Source: SZAS-18 sp038322235
GTDB lineage: Bacteria > Verrucomicrobiota > Verrucomicrobiia > Chthoniobacterales > SZAS-18
Length of the DNA stretch: 64,000 bases
Assembly: GCA_038322235.1 (NCBI GenBank)
Contig: JBBQFQ010000018.1
Coordinates: 1-64,000 of the forward strand
Reading direction: 5' to 3'
The translations under genes were made by a program, and so were the position numbers. Below, piece after piece: positions 26,590-34,640 of the stretch (position 1 is its first letter; each line of letters opens with the position of its first letter). The notes beneath the pieces were generated by a model. It worked only from the letters and a program-made list of their open reading frames with translations, had not been told where the DNA came from and did no database searches.

Positions 26590-28011
26590 TCAGACGTCGT
26601 AGTACATCGAGAACTCGTACGGATGCGGCCGCAGGCGGATCGCATCGTATTCCTTTTTCTTCATTTCGATGAAGTTCTCGATGAAATCCTTCGTGAAGAC
26701 ATCGCCCTTCAGCAGGAACTCGTGATCGGCCTGGAGCGCTTCCATCGCGCCGAGCAGGGAATCCGGCGCGCTCGGAACCTTGGCGAGTTCCTCGGGCGGA
26801 AGGTCGTAGAGATTTTTGTCGAGCGGATCACCCGGATCGATGCGATTGAGCACGCCATCGAGCCCGGCCATGAGGAGCGCGGCACTCGCGAGGTAGATGT
26901 TCGCCGCCGGGTCCGGCGTGCGGAACTCGATGCGTTTCGCCTTCGGACTCGAGGAGTAGGTCGGGATGCGGATCGAGGCGGAGCGATTGCGTGCGCTGTA
27001 AGCCATGTTCACGGGTGCTTCGTAACCCGGAACGAGCCGCTTGTAGCTGTTCGTGGTCGGGTTGCAGATCGCACAAAGCGCGCGGGCGTGCTTGAGCACG
27101 CCGCCGATGTAGAAGAGCGCCGTCTCGCTGAGCTGCGCATACTTGTCGCCGAAGAAGAGCGGCTTGCCATCCTTCCAAAGCGACATGTGCACGTGCATCC
27201 CCGAGCCGTTATCGCCGAAGAGCGGTTTCGGCATGAAAGTCACCGACTTGCCGTGCCGGGCGGCGACGTTGCGGACGATGTATTTGTAAAACATCAGCCA
27301 GTCACCCATCTGCTTAAGGGGCGCGAATCGGATGTCGATTTCCGCCTGACCGGCCGTCGCCACCTCATGGTGCTGACGCTCGATCGGGATGCCGCATTTC
27401 TCCATCTCGAGACACATCTCGTTCCGGATGTCCTGCTGCGTATCCGTGGGCGCGACCGGGAAGTAGCCCTCCTTCGGGCGGATCTTGTAGCCGAGATTCG
27501 GGCCTTCCTCGCGGCCGCTATTCCAATGGGCTTCGATGCTGTCCACCGAGTGGAACGAGCTGTGGCCGGTGTAGTCGAACCGGACGTCATCGAAAATAAA
27601 GAACTCCGCCTCGGGGCCGAAGAACGCGGTGTCGGCAATCCCGGTGCTCTTCAGGAAGGCCTCGGCCTTGCCGGCGATGCCGCGCGGATCGCGATCGTAG
27701 GGCTCCTTCGTGATCGGATCGACGATGTCACACAGAAAACTCAGGGTCGGTTCGGTGTTGAAGATATCGACCCAAGCGGTTGAGGCATCGGGCACGACGA
27801 GCATGTCCGAGTTGTTGATCGCCTTCCAGCCGCGGATCGACGAGCCGTCGAACCCGAGACCGTTGGTGAAGAGGTCCTCGTCGTATTCGGTCAGCGTGGT
27901 GGTGAAGTGCTGCCAGGTTCCGAGGATGTCGCAGAACTTGAAATCAATGAGCTTGATTCCGTGCTCCTTGATCATGGCCGTGATTTCGGCCGGAGTGCGT
28001 TTCTTGTGCAT
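26590..28011 (-). CDS. glnA: glutamine synthetase type I
   Basis: A 473-residue enzyme making glutamine from glutamate, ammonia and ATP. The full GSI family is visible: FDGSSIRGWKAINNSDM near the N terminus, the metal-binding glutamate in FFGPEAEFFIFD, NGSGMHVHMSLWKDG for ATP binding and NRSASIRIP, then RIEFRTPDPAANIYLA. The GSI-beta adenylylation tyrosine is present in KNLYDLPPEE, so activity is probably modulated by adenylylation. It is monocistronic, with a strong terminator downstream and a 305-base upstream gap shared with the divergent SMR gene. No nitrogen-regulator binding site was recognised. Confidence 0.97.
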   Translation of the reverse strand: MHKKRTPAEITAMIKEHGIKLIDFKFCDILGTWQHFTTTLTEYDEDLFTNGLGFDGSSIRGWKAINNSDMLVVPDASTAWVDIFNTEPTLSFLCDIVDPITKEPYDRDPRGIAGKAEAFLKSTGIADTAFFGPEAEFFIFDDVRFDYTGHSSFHSVDSIEAHWNSGREEGPNLGYKIRPKEGYFPVAPTDTQQDIRNEMCLEMEKCGIPIERQHHEVATAGQAEIDIRFAPLKQMGDWLMFYKYIVRNVAARHGKSVTFMPKPLFGDNGSGMHVHMSLWKDGKPLFFGDKYAQLSETALFYIGGVLKHARALCAICNPTTNSYKRLVPGYEAPVNMAYSARNRSASIRIPTYSSSPKAKRIEFRTPDPAANIYLASAALLMAGLDGVLNRIDPGDPLDKNLYDLPPEELAKVPSAPDSLLGAMEALQADHEFLLKGDVFTKDFIENFIEMKKKEYDAIRLRPHPYEFSMYYDV

Positions 28012-28316
28012 GCTGCTTGGAGTGGTTGGGTTCGACTGACTTGCGGGCTTGCACGGGTGAGGGGAACCCCGGCGCGGGCGATGGGAATAAACGCGGCTGT
28101 GTTACCCCGGATATGTCCGTCCCAGCCCCACTCTGGCAACTGGATTTTCGGCGTGCCTTTCGCCGACGGGTACCACACGGTTCCCCCCGATGAAACGCGT
28201 CACCAGTATCGGGGGTATTTTCTTCAAGTTCGCGGCTCCCGTCGGTCGGGGATGACCGTAGCCGGTTCGTGCGAGTGCCCGTCGCAGACCGGGGAGAAAG
28301 CGGCTAAGCTGGGCCA
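28012..28316. other. intergenic region between divergent glnA and SMR genes
   Basis: This 305-base gap must hold the promoters of both divergent genes. No clear sigma-54 or sigma-70 pair was recognised. A small hairpin lies just before the SMR gene: 28262-28266 pairs with 28288-28292, with an inner 4-bp stem (28271-28274 with 28282-28285). It does not match the guanidine riboswitch consensus as I know it. Confidence 0.4.
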
Positions 28317-28646
28317 ATGACCGCGTGGATCTATCTCGCCCTCGCCGGCCTCCTCGAGGTGGCATGGGCGATCGGACTGAAGTACACCGAGGGCTTCACC
28401 CGGCTCGGCCCCAGCGTGGCGACCGGGAGCGCGATGGTGGCGAGCTTTTACCTGCTTTCCCTCGCCCTCCGGGAGATCCCCATCGGAACGGGATACGCTG
28501 TCTGGACCGGCATTGGGGCGGCTGGCACCGCGCTCTGCGGGATGGTCCTTTTTCAGGAACCCCGGACGATCGCGCGACTGCTCTGCCTCACGCTCATCGT
28601 CGCGGGGATCGTGGGACTCAAAATTTTTTCGGGCACCCGCTCATGA
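28317..28646 (+). CDS. gdx: SMR-family exporter, Gdx/SugE subtype (guanidinium)
   Basis: A 109-residue four-helix membrane protein. The essential membrane glutamate sits in LAGLLEVAWAIGLKYTEGFT, a pattern of the SugE/Gdx branch rather than the multidrug EmrE branch, and GTGYAVWTGIGAAGTAL follows in helix three. Members export guanidinium in exchange for protons as dual-topology dimers. It overlaps the start of the phosphoesterase gene by four bases (ATGA). Confidence 0.88.
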   Translation: MTAWIYLALAGLLEVAWAIGLKYTEGFTRLGPSVATGSAMVASFYLLSLALREIPIGTGYAVWTGIGAAGTALCGMVLFQEPRTIARLLCLTLIVAGIVGLKIFSGTRS

Positions 28647-29461
28647 TCGCCCGGGTTTCGCTCCCGGCGCAGAGCGCGGCTTGGGCAACGGACCTCCACT
28701 TGAATTTTCTCGAACGCGAGCGCTCGGATGCGCTGTTCCTGAGTTTCGCGGCCTGTCCGGCCGACATCATCCTTTTGAGCGGGGACATCTCCGACGGCGT
28801 GCGCCTGGAAACCCACCTCCTCCGGCTGGGGGAACTGGTAAAAAAGCCGGTGCTCTACGTGCTCGGTAATCATGATCGCTACCACACGACATTCGCTGAG
28901 GCGGACGATATCGCCGCGCGCGTGGGCGCGCGGCACCGTCACCTCATCCGGCTCAAGGGTACGGAGGTGGTCTCGTTCAGCCCGCGGACCGCGCTTGTTG
29001 GGATCGACGGTTGGGGGGATGGAACGTCGGGCACCGGCTCGTCGTCGACGGTCGTCTTAAACGATTCGATCCACATCGGCGAACTCGCGCGGCTCCCCGA
29101 AGCCGAATGCTGGGCGTTGATTCAGCGGCTCGCGCGCGACTCCGCCGAGAGAATCGAACCCGCCCTGAGGCAAGCCGCCGGGGAGTTTGGCCGCGTCATC
29201 GTCCTGACGCACGTCCCTCCCTTTCCGGAAGCCGCCTGGCACGCCGGCCGGACGTCCGATCCCGATTTCCTGCCGCATTTTTGCAACGCGCGGCTTGGGG
29301 AGACGCTGCGCCGGGTGAGCGCCAGCCATCCCGGAACGGAGTTCCTCGGACTCTGCGGACACACCCACGGGGCCGGCCAATACGTCGAGCGGAATCTGAC
29401 CGTCATCACCGCCGGCGCCGAGTACCGGAAACCGCGGATCGACCGTCTCCTGGAGCTCTGA
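28643..29461 (+). CDS. metallophosphoesterase (calcineurin-like)
   Basis: A 272-residue hydrolase with the dinuclear-metal motifs of the family: ATDLHL, IILLSGDISDG, VLGNHDRYH, VLTHVPPF and GLCGHTHGAGQY. No signal peptide, so probably cytoplasmic. The first motif has TDLH in place of the usual GDxH, which is tolerated in this family. It is translationally coupled to the SMR exporter gene; whether the two act together is unknown. Substrate cannot be told. Confidence 0.85.
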   Translation: MIARVSLPAQSAAWATDLHLNFLERERSDALFLSFAACPADIILLSGDISDGVRLETHLLRLGELVKKPVLYVLGNHDRYHTTFAEADDIAARVGARHRHLIRLKGTEVVSFSPRTALVGIDGWGDGTSGTGSSSTVVLNDSIHIGELARLPEAECWALIQRLARDSAERIEPALRQAAGEFGRVIVLTHVPPFPEAAWHAGRTSDPDFLPHFCNARLGETLRRVSASHPGTEFLGLCGHTHGAGQYVERNLTVITAGAEYRKPRIDRLLEL

Positions 29462-29522
29462 GTTGAGGGTCTCAATTTAACCGGCCGCCGTGGATGCGGC
29501 GGCCGATCAGGCAGAGCTTCGA

Positions 29523-30110
29523 CTATGGGCGATTCCGCACGAGGAAGTGCTCCCAGTCGCGCACGCCCGCGTGGTTGCGGATCGTGGCGGTGACCGGCAC
29601 CTCCGGCGGACGCTGCGGCTTCCGGGCGAGCCGGAGACCCGCTTCGTCCGGAGTTTTGTTGGCCTTGCGGGTGTTCACCTCGCGGGCGGCGAGCACACAG
29701 TTCTCCCACGTCGTCGCGCCGCCGCGGCTGCGCGGAGTGACGTGATCGACGTTGCCCTCGCCTGGCCGCAGCGACTTGCCCGTGTACTGACACCGGCCGC
29801 CATCGCGTTCCCAAACGGCGCGGAGGGAAAAGCGCGGACGCTTCTTTGGCACCTTCGCGAAGTTCGCCGCGACGATCACGGTCGGCACGCGCACCCCGCC
29901 CCGCGGCGTGAGCGCCACGCGATCGCCCTCGCGGACGGGCAGTGCCAGCCAGTCCGTCCATCGCACCGGGACGATGCCCTCGGCGGAGATGTCCAGCGCC
30001 GTGGCGGAGCCCGTCGCGAGCATGCAAAACGCCTCCGCCGGCGTCTTCACATGGATCGCCTGCCAGTTGCGGTTCAACACCAGCACGGTGGGAGCGTTGA
30101 GATGACTCAT
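29523..30110 (-). CDS. HNH endonuclease family protein
   Basis: A 195-residue protein. The N-terminal half (VLVLNRNWQAIHVKTPAEAFCML) is typical of a widespread group of HNH proteins of unknown role. The HNH core lies at about 105-150: RDGGRCQYTGKSL, VDHVTPRSRGG with the catalytic His, and WENCVLAAREVNTRKANKTP. One zinc-binding cysteine pair is reduced to a single Cys in RCQYTG. It is the last gene of the leftward block that includes rtcB, which stops about 80 bases upstream. In that setting, acting on nucleic acid breaks is a reasonable guess but unproven. Confidence 0.82.
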   Translation of the reverse strand: MSHLNAPTVLVLNRNWQAIHVKTPAEAFCMLATGSATALDISAEGIVPVRWTDWLALPVREGDRVALTPRGGVRVPTVIVAANFAKVPKKRPRFSLRAVWERDGGRCQYTGKSLRPGEGNVDHVTPRSRGGATTWENCVLAAREVNTRKANKTPDEAGLRLARKPQRPPEVPVTATIRNHAGVRDWEHFLVRNRP

Positions 30111-30192
30111 GGCTTTATTGGTTTGTTTTTCCGACGTCCACCCGACTCCTGACTACCGATCACTGCTCACTGATCACAAATCACCAAACACC

Positions 30193-31587
30193 TCAATCCT
30201 CCGGCCGCTCGCCCGACGGACACATTTTCACCAGCTTCGGGTCAAAGCGTCCGAGGACGTCGACCAGATCGGTCTGCGCGGCCATGACGGCGTGGATGTC
30301 CTTATAGACACCCGGCACTTCATCGAGTCCGGCGCTGAGCAGTTCGACGCCACTCTCCGCCAGCTGCTTCTTCACCTGACTCCAGGTGAAGCTCTGGAGC
30401 GCCTGCGTCCGGCTCATCACGCGGCCGGCGCCGTGCGAGGCGCTGTGAAGCGAAGCCGCATTTCCGCGGCCGCGCACGACGAACCCCGGTGACGCCATCG
30501 AGCCGGGAATCACTCCGAGCACCCCGGCGCCCGCCGGCGTAGCCCCCTTCCGGTGCACGATGACCTCGCGCGCCACTCCCTTGATCACATGCGTCTCCTT
30601 CCAGGCGAAGTTGTGGTGATTCTCGATGTCGAGCAGGACAGCCGCACCGAGCTTGCGCGCGATGTGCCGGTGGATGAGCGCGTGATTGGCGGCGGCATAT
30701 CGGCCCATGAGGTTCATCGCCGCCCAGTATTCCTGGCCGTCGGCTTCCTCGAGCGTGAGCCACGAGAGTTGCTTGAGTTCCTTCGGTAGTTCGCTCCGGC
30801 GGGCCATCGCCCGCTTGCTGTAGACGTCGCACACCTGCGCCCCCGTGCCGCGAGAACCGCTGTGACTGAGGAGCGCGAGATATTCACCCGACGGCAGGCC
30901 GATCGATTCATCGGTCACGGTGAAGGAACCGAATTCGACGAAGTGGTTGCCGCTGCCACTCGTGCCGAGCTGTCCCCACGCCTTATCCTTCAGGCGGTTC
31001 GTCACCGGCGAGACGGTCCAATCCTCGTCCATGACCTCGTGGTTCCGGCGGTCCTTGAATTGCACGCCCACGCCAAAGCGGGTTTCCGCTTCGATGATGT
31101 TCGCCAGCCGGTCGCGCATTCCGGCCAGGGTGGCCGCCTTGCGATCAAAGACGCTCAGCTTCATCCGACACGCGATGTCCACCCCGACCGCATACGGGAT
31201 CACCGCGTTGTCCGTCGCGAGCACGCCTCCGATGGGGAGACCGTACCCGAGATGGGCGTCCGGCATCAAGGCCCCCGCCACGGCGACGGGCAGCGCGCAC
31301 GAATTCGCCATCTGCTTCACGGCGCCTGCTTCGAGGCCTTCACCCCACTGCTGCCATGGAGCCGGCTGGGCGCGGGGCGTAAAGGCCGGCCGGTAGACCA
31401 AACGGGCCAGCCGCGCCCGGTCCACGTCGGCGAAGAACGAGGTCGGATCGGCGACGATGCTCTGCAGCTCCGCGGCGATCTCGGCGATGCCGCGACCGTT
31501 CGCGATGGCCTGCCGCAGATAATCCTGCGCGGCCTGAATGGCCTCGCCGGCCGGCAAGCCCAGCTGGAGCAGTTCGTTCGTATTCAT
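30193..31587 (-). CDS. rtcB: RNA-splicing ligase RtcB
   Basis: RtcB joins RNA 2',3'-cyclic phosphate or 3'-phosphate ends to 5'-OH ends using GTP and Mn2+, as needed after tRNA anticodon cleavage. The 464-residue chain has the metal-binding Asp and Cys in VGVDIACRMKL, the His in GSGNHFVEFG, HSGSRGTG, HHNFAWKE and the guanylated His in SHGAGRVMSR. The ATG at 31587 (MNTNELLQLGLPAG) replaces a longer frame. The first 60 residues (AAQDYLRQAIANGRG, VADPTSFF) are an extra N-terminal helical segment. No RtcA, archease or RtcR gene is nearby. Upstream lie a slipin-like ORF, an AAA ATPase gene and a tRNA array. Confidence 0.95.
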   Translation of the reverse strand: MNTNELLQLGLPAGEAIQAAQDYLRQAIANGRGIAEIAAELQSIVADPTSFFADVDRARLARLVYRPAFTPRAQPAPWQQWGEGLEAGAVKQMANSCALPVAVAGALMPDAHLGYGLPIGGVLATDNAVIPYAVGVDIACRMKLSVFDRKAATLAGMRDRLANIIEAETRFGVGVQFKDRRNHEVMDEDWTVSPVTNRLKDKAWGQLGTSGSGNHFVEFGSFTVTDESIGLPSGEYLALLSHSGSRGTGAQVCDVYSKRAMARRSELPKELKQLSWLTLEEADGQEYWAAMNLMGRYAAANHALIHRHIARKLGAAVLLDIENHHNFAWKETHVIKGVAREVIVHRKGATPAGAGVLGVIPGSMASPGFVVRGRGNAASLHSASHGAGRVMSRTQALQSFTWSQVKKQLAESGVELLSAGLDEVPGVYKDIHAVMAAQTDLVDVLGRFDPKLVKMCPSGERPED

Positions 31588-31663
31588 GAGAGTGGATGGA
31601 AAGGGGAGCGCGACAGACAGGACGGGTGCGGAGCGGGTGTTCATTCATCGGGCATGCCTGTGA

Positions 31664-31918
31664 TTACGCGGAATTCACCGCGTGGAACAGTGGAGACGGA
31701 CTCGAAACAGACGGCCGAATGACGAGCCGCGCGCCGAGACCCCACCGAACGTGACGTCCGGCGGGGTACACGGCGATGATGCGGCCGCGGCGATACAACA
31801 CGCCCGAGTGCTCGGCGGGGACGATGAATTCCCGGCGAAGGGCGACGACGAGGCGCAGAGCGGCGATGGCCGCGAGCGCGAGGAGAAGCATCAGGATGAC
31901 AGCGTATTCAGGAGACAT
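31664..31918 (-). CDS. small membrane protein resembling a slipin/SPFH N terminus
   Basis: An 84-residue protein with one transmembrane helix (VILMLLLALAAIAALRLVVAL) followed by FIVPAEHSGVLYRRGRIIAVYPAGRHVRW. The second part resembles the start of slipins and other SPFH proteins (V-x-x-x-E-x-G-V-x-x-R-x-G-R...PGxH). The rest of the SPFH domain is absent; the frame stops about 30 residues later, with no continuation visible in other frames. It is either a natural short version or a truncated relic. It sits between rtcB and the AAA gene, all leftward. Confidence 0.55.
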   Translation of the reverse strand: MSPEYAVILMLLLALAAIAALRLVVALRREFIVPAEHSGVLYRRGRIIAVYPAGRHVRWGLGARLVIRPSVSSPSPLFHAVNSA

Positions 31919-32098
31919 GGAGGGTTCGGTTGAGGTGGAGGCAGGCGCGCGCGGAGTGAATCCGCGGACACGCCGGGATGGGGTTGGAGGGCGCGGTCAG
32001 AGACCGCGGTGGAGTGGCCGCATCGAGGGCGCGCTCAGGCCGCCCGGCGGGGAGAGGAAACGAAACCGGCCCTCGGGGCGTGGTGAGCCGGAGCCCGG

Positions 32099-32797
32099 CT
32101 AGAGGCTCTGGAATCCGATGCGCGAACGGGCCGGCGGCGTGATGCAACCAGGGTTCAGCGCATCGGCGAGGGGGATCGCTTCACGCAGATCATCGGGCGC
32201 AAGCGTCAGCGAGCGCATTTCGGCGATCCGGACGGCGGCCGATCGCGGGAGGAGCGGGAAGCGGCGGTGCTGCATCAGGCGACCGGGCCGCAGAATCGCG
32301 GGATCGAGGTCGGCCGTGCAGGCATTCACCGAGCAGAGGACGTGCAGGCGGAGCATGCGCCCGAGCAGACCATCGGCGATGTTGAGGATCGACGAGACTG
32401 CCTCCTGATTGTCGCCGCGGCGCGACCAGAGCAGCCGTTCGGCATCTTCGAGCACGATCACCTTCACGCGGTCAGGGTGTCGATCGTTCTGGGTTTGCCA
32501 GAACGGAACGAGCTCCGGCGCGGTGAGCGCGCCATCGCGGGCGACCGGCAGCACGTAAAACGCGTGGGTCGCCGCCAGCCGGCGCACCATGAGAGACACG
32601 AAGCTCGTCTTCCCGGTTCCGGGCGGACCTTCGAAAATCGTGAGTCCGCCCACCCGACCGGTCGTCTGCTGCTGGAACTGGCCGATCCACTCCAGCGAAT
32701 CCGCGCCGTAGCCAAGGGTGACGAATTCGTCCCCGGGATCATCCGGCAGGTGCTCGATGCGCTCGGTGAGAAACTCGCCGCTCTCATAGCGGAGCAT
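32099..32797 (-). CDS. AAA-family ATPase, small
   Basis: A 232-residue single AAA domain. Walker A is FEGPPGTGKTSFV, Walker B is KVIVLEDAERLL, sensor 1 is in HVLCSVNACTADLDPAIL, and RPGRLMQHRRF carries the arginine-finger region. There are no extra domains. Its ATG directly abuts the TAG of the 121-residue gene upstream (no gap), so the two are surely co-expressed. Placement in the block leading to rtcB suggests a chaperone-like role in RNA repair; this is inference. Confidence 0.85.
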   Translation of the reverse strand: MLRYESGEFLTERIEHLPDDPGDEFVTLGYGADSLEWIGQFQQQTTGRVGGLTIFEGPPGTGKTSFVSLMVRRLAATHAFYVLPVARDGALTAPELVPFWQTQNDRHPDRVKVIVLEDAERLLWSRRGDNQEAVSSILNIADGLLGRMLRLHVLCSVNACTADLDPAILRPGRLMQHRRFPLLPRSAAVRIAEMRSLTLAPDDLREAIPLADALNPGCITPPARSRIGFQSL

Positions 32798-33163
32798 CTA
32801 AAAGAAAGGCCGGTCACTGCGCGGCTTCGCGTTGAGCGCCGGCTGCAACGCGGCGTGCAAGCGCTCCGCCCGCTCGGCGCTGGGCGCGTAGATCTCCACC
32901 CAATCCGCGCCGTTTCCGGTCACCCGGACAAAGACGTCATCCGCAAAGCGGAGGAGCAGTCCCTGCCATTTGAAGCGGCCGTTCTCCACAATCCGCCGGG
33001 CCCGAAAGACCCGGTCGGGGTACGCCGCGACGAGTGCTTCGATTCCTTCCGCGTCGGTATCGAAACCGATCCGATGAAGCGGTGATTCGGCATAGCGGGC
33101 CGCGAAGTCCGACATCGGATCGCGGAGCTGAAATTCTGACGTGAGGTAAAGCGTGGGGGACAT
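32798..33163 (-). CDS. hypothetical protein, 121 residues, partner of the AAA ATPase
   Basis: No recognised family. The protein (MSPTLYLTSEFQLRDP...) is a compact alpha/beta chain containing IGFDTDAEGIEALVAAYPDRVF, GRFKWQGLLLRFADDVFVRV and WVEIYAPSAERAERLHAAL. The frame continues 340 codons upstream but that part overlaps the opposite cysteine dioxygenase gene and is noise, so the ATG at 33163 was taken. Its stop abuts the start of the AAA gene. It is the first protein gene after the tRNA array in the leftward direction, apart from the convergent dioxygenase gene. The 270 bases upstream (33164-33433) show no gene or clear motif. Confidence 0.65.
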   Translation of the reverse strand: MSPTLYLTSEFQLRDPMSDFAARYAESPLHRIGFDTDAEGIEALVAAYPDRVFRARRIVENGRFKWQGLLLRFADDVFVRVTGNGADWVEIYAPSAERAERLHAALQPALNAKPRSDRPFF

Positions 33164-33433
33164 AGGAAATGGAGCGGCCGGAAATGACCCCGGCGGAGAC
33201 GGATCTCCGCCGGGACTTTCCCGCGGGTGATGGTTGAAGCTGGCGCGACTGCGCGGTGCGATCGTACGCGGCCTCGCGCGGACGCGAGGATCGCGGGGAA
33301 GTTCGGGGCGGCGGGCCTCCACTCCACTCGAGCGCCTCGAGCCGACCCGCCCACGTGCTTGAATTCGGGGTGGCCAACCGCAGGGAAAAGTCGTATTCAG
33401 ACCGAGTGATTGGTTCCCCGCCGTCGCCCCGCC

Positions 33434-33985
33434 ATGCCCACCCTCACCACTCCAGCGCGCCTCGAACCGCTGATCGCCTACCTCAGCGACTTGAGGGGCC
33501 GCGCGACGATCGAGCGACTGCGGGAGCTGCTCGCGGAGAGCAACGTCACGCTGGATGATGTCCACGATTTCGTGGAATTCGACCACGAGCGTTACCGGCG
33601 GAACCTGCTCGCGATCGGGGCTTGGTTTGAGATTCTCGTCATCTGCTGGCGCAGCGGGCAGCGGAGCCCGATCCACGATCACGCCGCCTCGACGTGTGGT
33701 TTGAAAATCCTCGAGGGCGTTTGCAGCGAGACCATCTTCGAACGGGCCCCATGCGGTCAGGTGGTGGCGCGACGCACTCAGGACATGGTGACCGGACAGG
33801 TTTGCGCGTCGCAGGACGCGGATACGCACCAGGTCTCGAACCTCCAACCCGATGGCGAGGACCTCGTCACCCTGCACATCTATTCGCCACCGCTTCGCTC
33901 GATGAAGCGATTCTCGATCACGGGCAACACCGTCGATGAGTACCGGCCCCAAACCTTCGAGTTTTCGGGTGGTGACGGCATTTGA
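33434..33985 (+). CDS. cysteine dioxygenase family protein (cupin)
   Basis: A 183-residue thiol dioxygenase of the CDO type, converting cysteine or a related thiol to a sulfinate with non-haem iron. Two metal histidines are in SPIHDHAAS, and the third is probably in DTHQVSNL or LHIYSPPL. CGLKILEGVCSETIF supplies the beta-barrel core and a cysteine near the usual Cys-Tyr crosslink region. The ATG at 33434 is preferred to a TTG eight codons earlier. It is convergent with the tRNA array, whose last gene begins nine bases beyond its stop, and divergent from the AAA operon, so it interrupts the RNA-repair locus. Confidence 0.85.
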   Translation: MPTLTTPARLEPLIAYLSDLRGRATIERLRELLAESNVTLDDVHDFVEFDHERYRRNLLAIGAWFEILVICWRSGQRSPIHDHAASTCGLKILEGVCSETIFERAPCGQVVARRTQDMVTGQVCASQDADTHQVSNLQPDGEDLVTLHIYSPPLRSMKRFSITGNTVDEYRPQTFEFSGGDGI

Positions 33986-33993
33986 GCCGGGCG

Positions 33994-34068
33994 TGGGAGC
34001 GCCGGGATCTGCCCCCGGACTTCGCTGCTTAAGAGGCACGTGTGCGGTCTGACCAACACTCCGCTCCC
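33994..34068 (-). tRNA. tRNA-Lys(CTT), non-canonical elbow
   Basis: Acceptor stem GGGAGCG pairs with CGCTCCC, discriminator A, no encoded CCA. D stem GTG/CAC. Anticodon loop CTCTTAA sits on a weak stem of three pairs. T stem CCGGG/CCCGG with loop GGCAGAT, so G instead of T at position 55. Last gene of the array, nine bases from the cysteine dioxygenase stop. Confidence 0.6.
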
Positions 34069-34091
34069 TTGCACCGCGGTGACGGAAACTG

Positions 34092-34182
34092 CGGATGCCG
34101 GCGGTCCCGCCCCGCACACGTCCCGCTGGGACGTGCCAGCCGTTTTCCAAACGGCGACCGCTCCTTGGCCGCTTCGGCATCC
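34092..34182 (-). tRNA. tRNA-Ser(GGA), class II
   Basis: Acceptor GGATGCC/GGCATCC, discriminator G, no CCA. Anticodon stem GCCGT/ACGGC with loop TTGGAAA. A long variable arm (ACGTCCC paired with GGGACGT) is right for serine. The T arm is poor: GCGG/CCGC with a likely loop GGCGGGA. The D loop reads CGGCCAAGGA. Confidence 0.7.
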
Positions 34183-34184
34183 GG

Positions 34185-34344
34185 GCGCGTTCCCCAACGC
34201 GCGAATCGGAAATTGAATCTAACAGCCAGCCCGGCTTTAAATTGAACCGCGGCCCGCGGGGTCAAAGCCCGCTGGACACCACGTACCCTACTGGGCACCG
34301 GGTTGGCGGATCGAACAGTCTCCGGGAGGATCGGAGGCAAAATG
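34185..34344 (-). other. unassigned stretch of the tRNA array with hairpins
   Basis: No full cloverleaf could be folded. It holds a 7-bp hairpin with a four-base loop near its left end (GCGCGTT/AACGCGC), an anticodon-arm-like hairpin at 34256-34272 (stem GCGGG/CCCGC, loop CTTTGAC, as in the Gln gene) and a 6-bp hairpin near 34280-34297. It may be one or two decayed tRNA genes. Confidence 0.35.
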
Positions 34345-34415
34345 CTGCTCGGGATGGACTCGCACCATCACTCGCCGGTTAACAGCCGGCCGTGCTACTT
34401 TGACACTACGGAGCA
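34345..34415 (-). tRNA. tRNA-Asn(GTT), non-canonical elbow
   Basis: Acceptor TGCTCCG/CCGAGCA with one C-C mismatch, T8 A9 present, discriminator G, no CCA. D stem GTG/CAC with loop TCAAAGTAG (A18 G19). Anticodon stem GCCGG/CCGGC, loop CTGTTAA. T stem GATGG/CCATC, loop TGCGAGT (G55). Confidence 0.75.
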
Positions 34416-34425
34416 GTTGGAAATT

Positions 34426-34498
34426 TGGACCGCCAAGGAATTGCACCCTGACGACGGGGTTCGAAGCCCCGCATGCTGTTCTGTTACATCAGCGGTCC
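34426..34498 (-). tRNA. tRNA-Arg(TCG), non-canonical elbow
   Basis: Acceptor GGACCGC/GCGGTCC, T8 G9, discriminator A, no CCA. D stem ATG/CAT with loop TAACAGAACAG (A18 G19). Anticodon stem CGGGG/CCCCG, loop CTTCGAA. T stem CAGGG/CCTTG, loop TGCAATT (G55). Confidence 0.8.
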
Positions 34499-34505
34499 AG
34501 AAAAC

Positions 34506-34551
34506 GGTGTCGGTGGTCGATGACCTCGCGCAGCATCCGCTGAACGCCACC
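34506..34551 (-). ncRNA. 46-base tRNA-like element (acceptor-like stem with two short arms)
   Basis: A seven-pair outer stem (GGTGGCG/CGACACC, one mismatch) encloses two small hairpins, CAGC-GGAT-GCTG and GGTC-ATC-GACC. It lies in register between tRNA-Arg and tRNA-Cys on the same strand. It is far too short for a normal tRNA and recalls armless tRNAs, but has no assignable anticodon. Confidence 0.4.
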
Positions 34552-34555
34552 CAAA

Positions 34556-34632
34556 TGGACACGCGCCCCGGACTCGCACCGGGTAAGAGCTGATTTGCAG
34601 TCAGCCGCCGCGTCGGCTTTGGCTTGCGCGTG
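34556..34632 (-). tRNA. tRNA-Cys(GCA), non-canonical elbow, CCA encoded
   Basis: Acceptor CACGCGC/GCGCGTG, discriminator T, CCA encoded. D stem GCC/GGC with loop AAAGCCGACGC (C18 G19). Anticodon stem GCTGA/TCAGC, loop CTGCAAA. T stem CCCGG/CCGGG, loop TGCGAGT (G55). Confidence 0.85.
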
Positions 34633-34640
34633 AGAAAATG

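Noticed and set aside
28263..28316. Guanidine riboswitch upstream of the SMR exporter gene
   Set aside because: Expected conserved segments of the known guanidine classes were not found; only a small hairpin is present.
32798..34180. 460-codon extension of the 121-residue gene
   Set aside because: The extra part overlaps the opposite cysteine dioxygenase gene and tRNA-Ser; only the last 121 residues look like protein.
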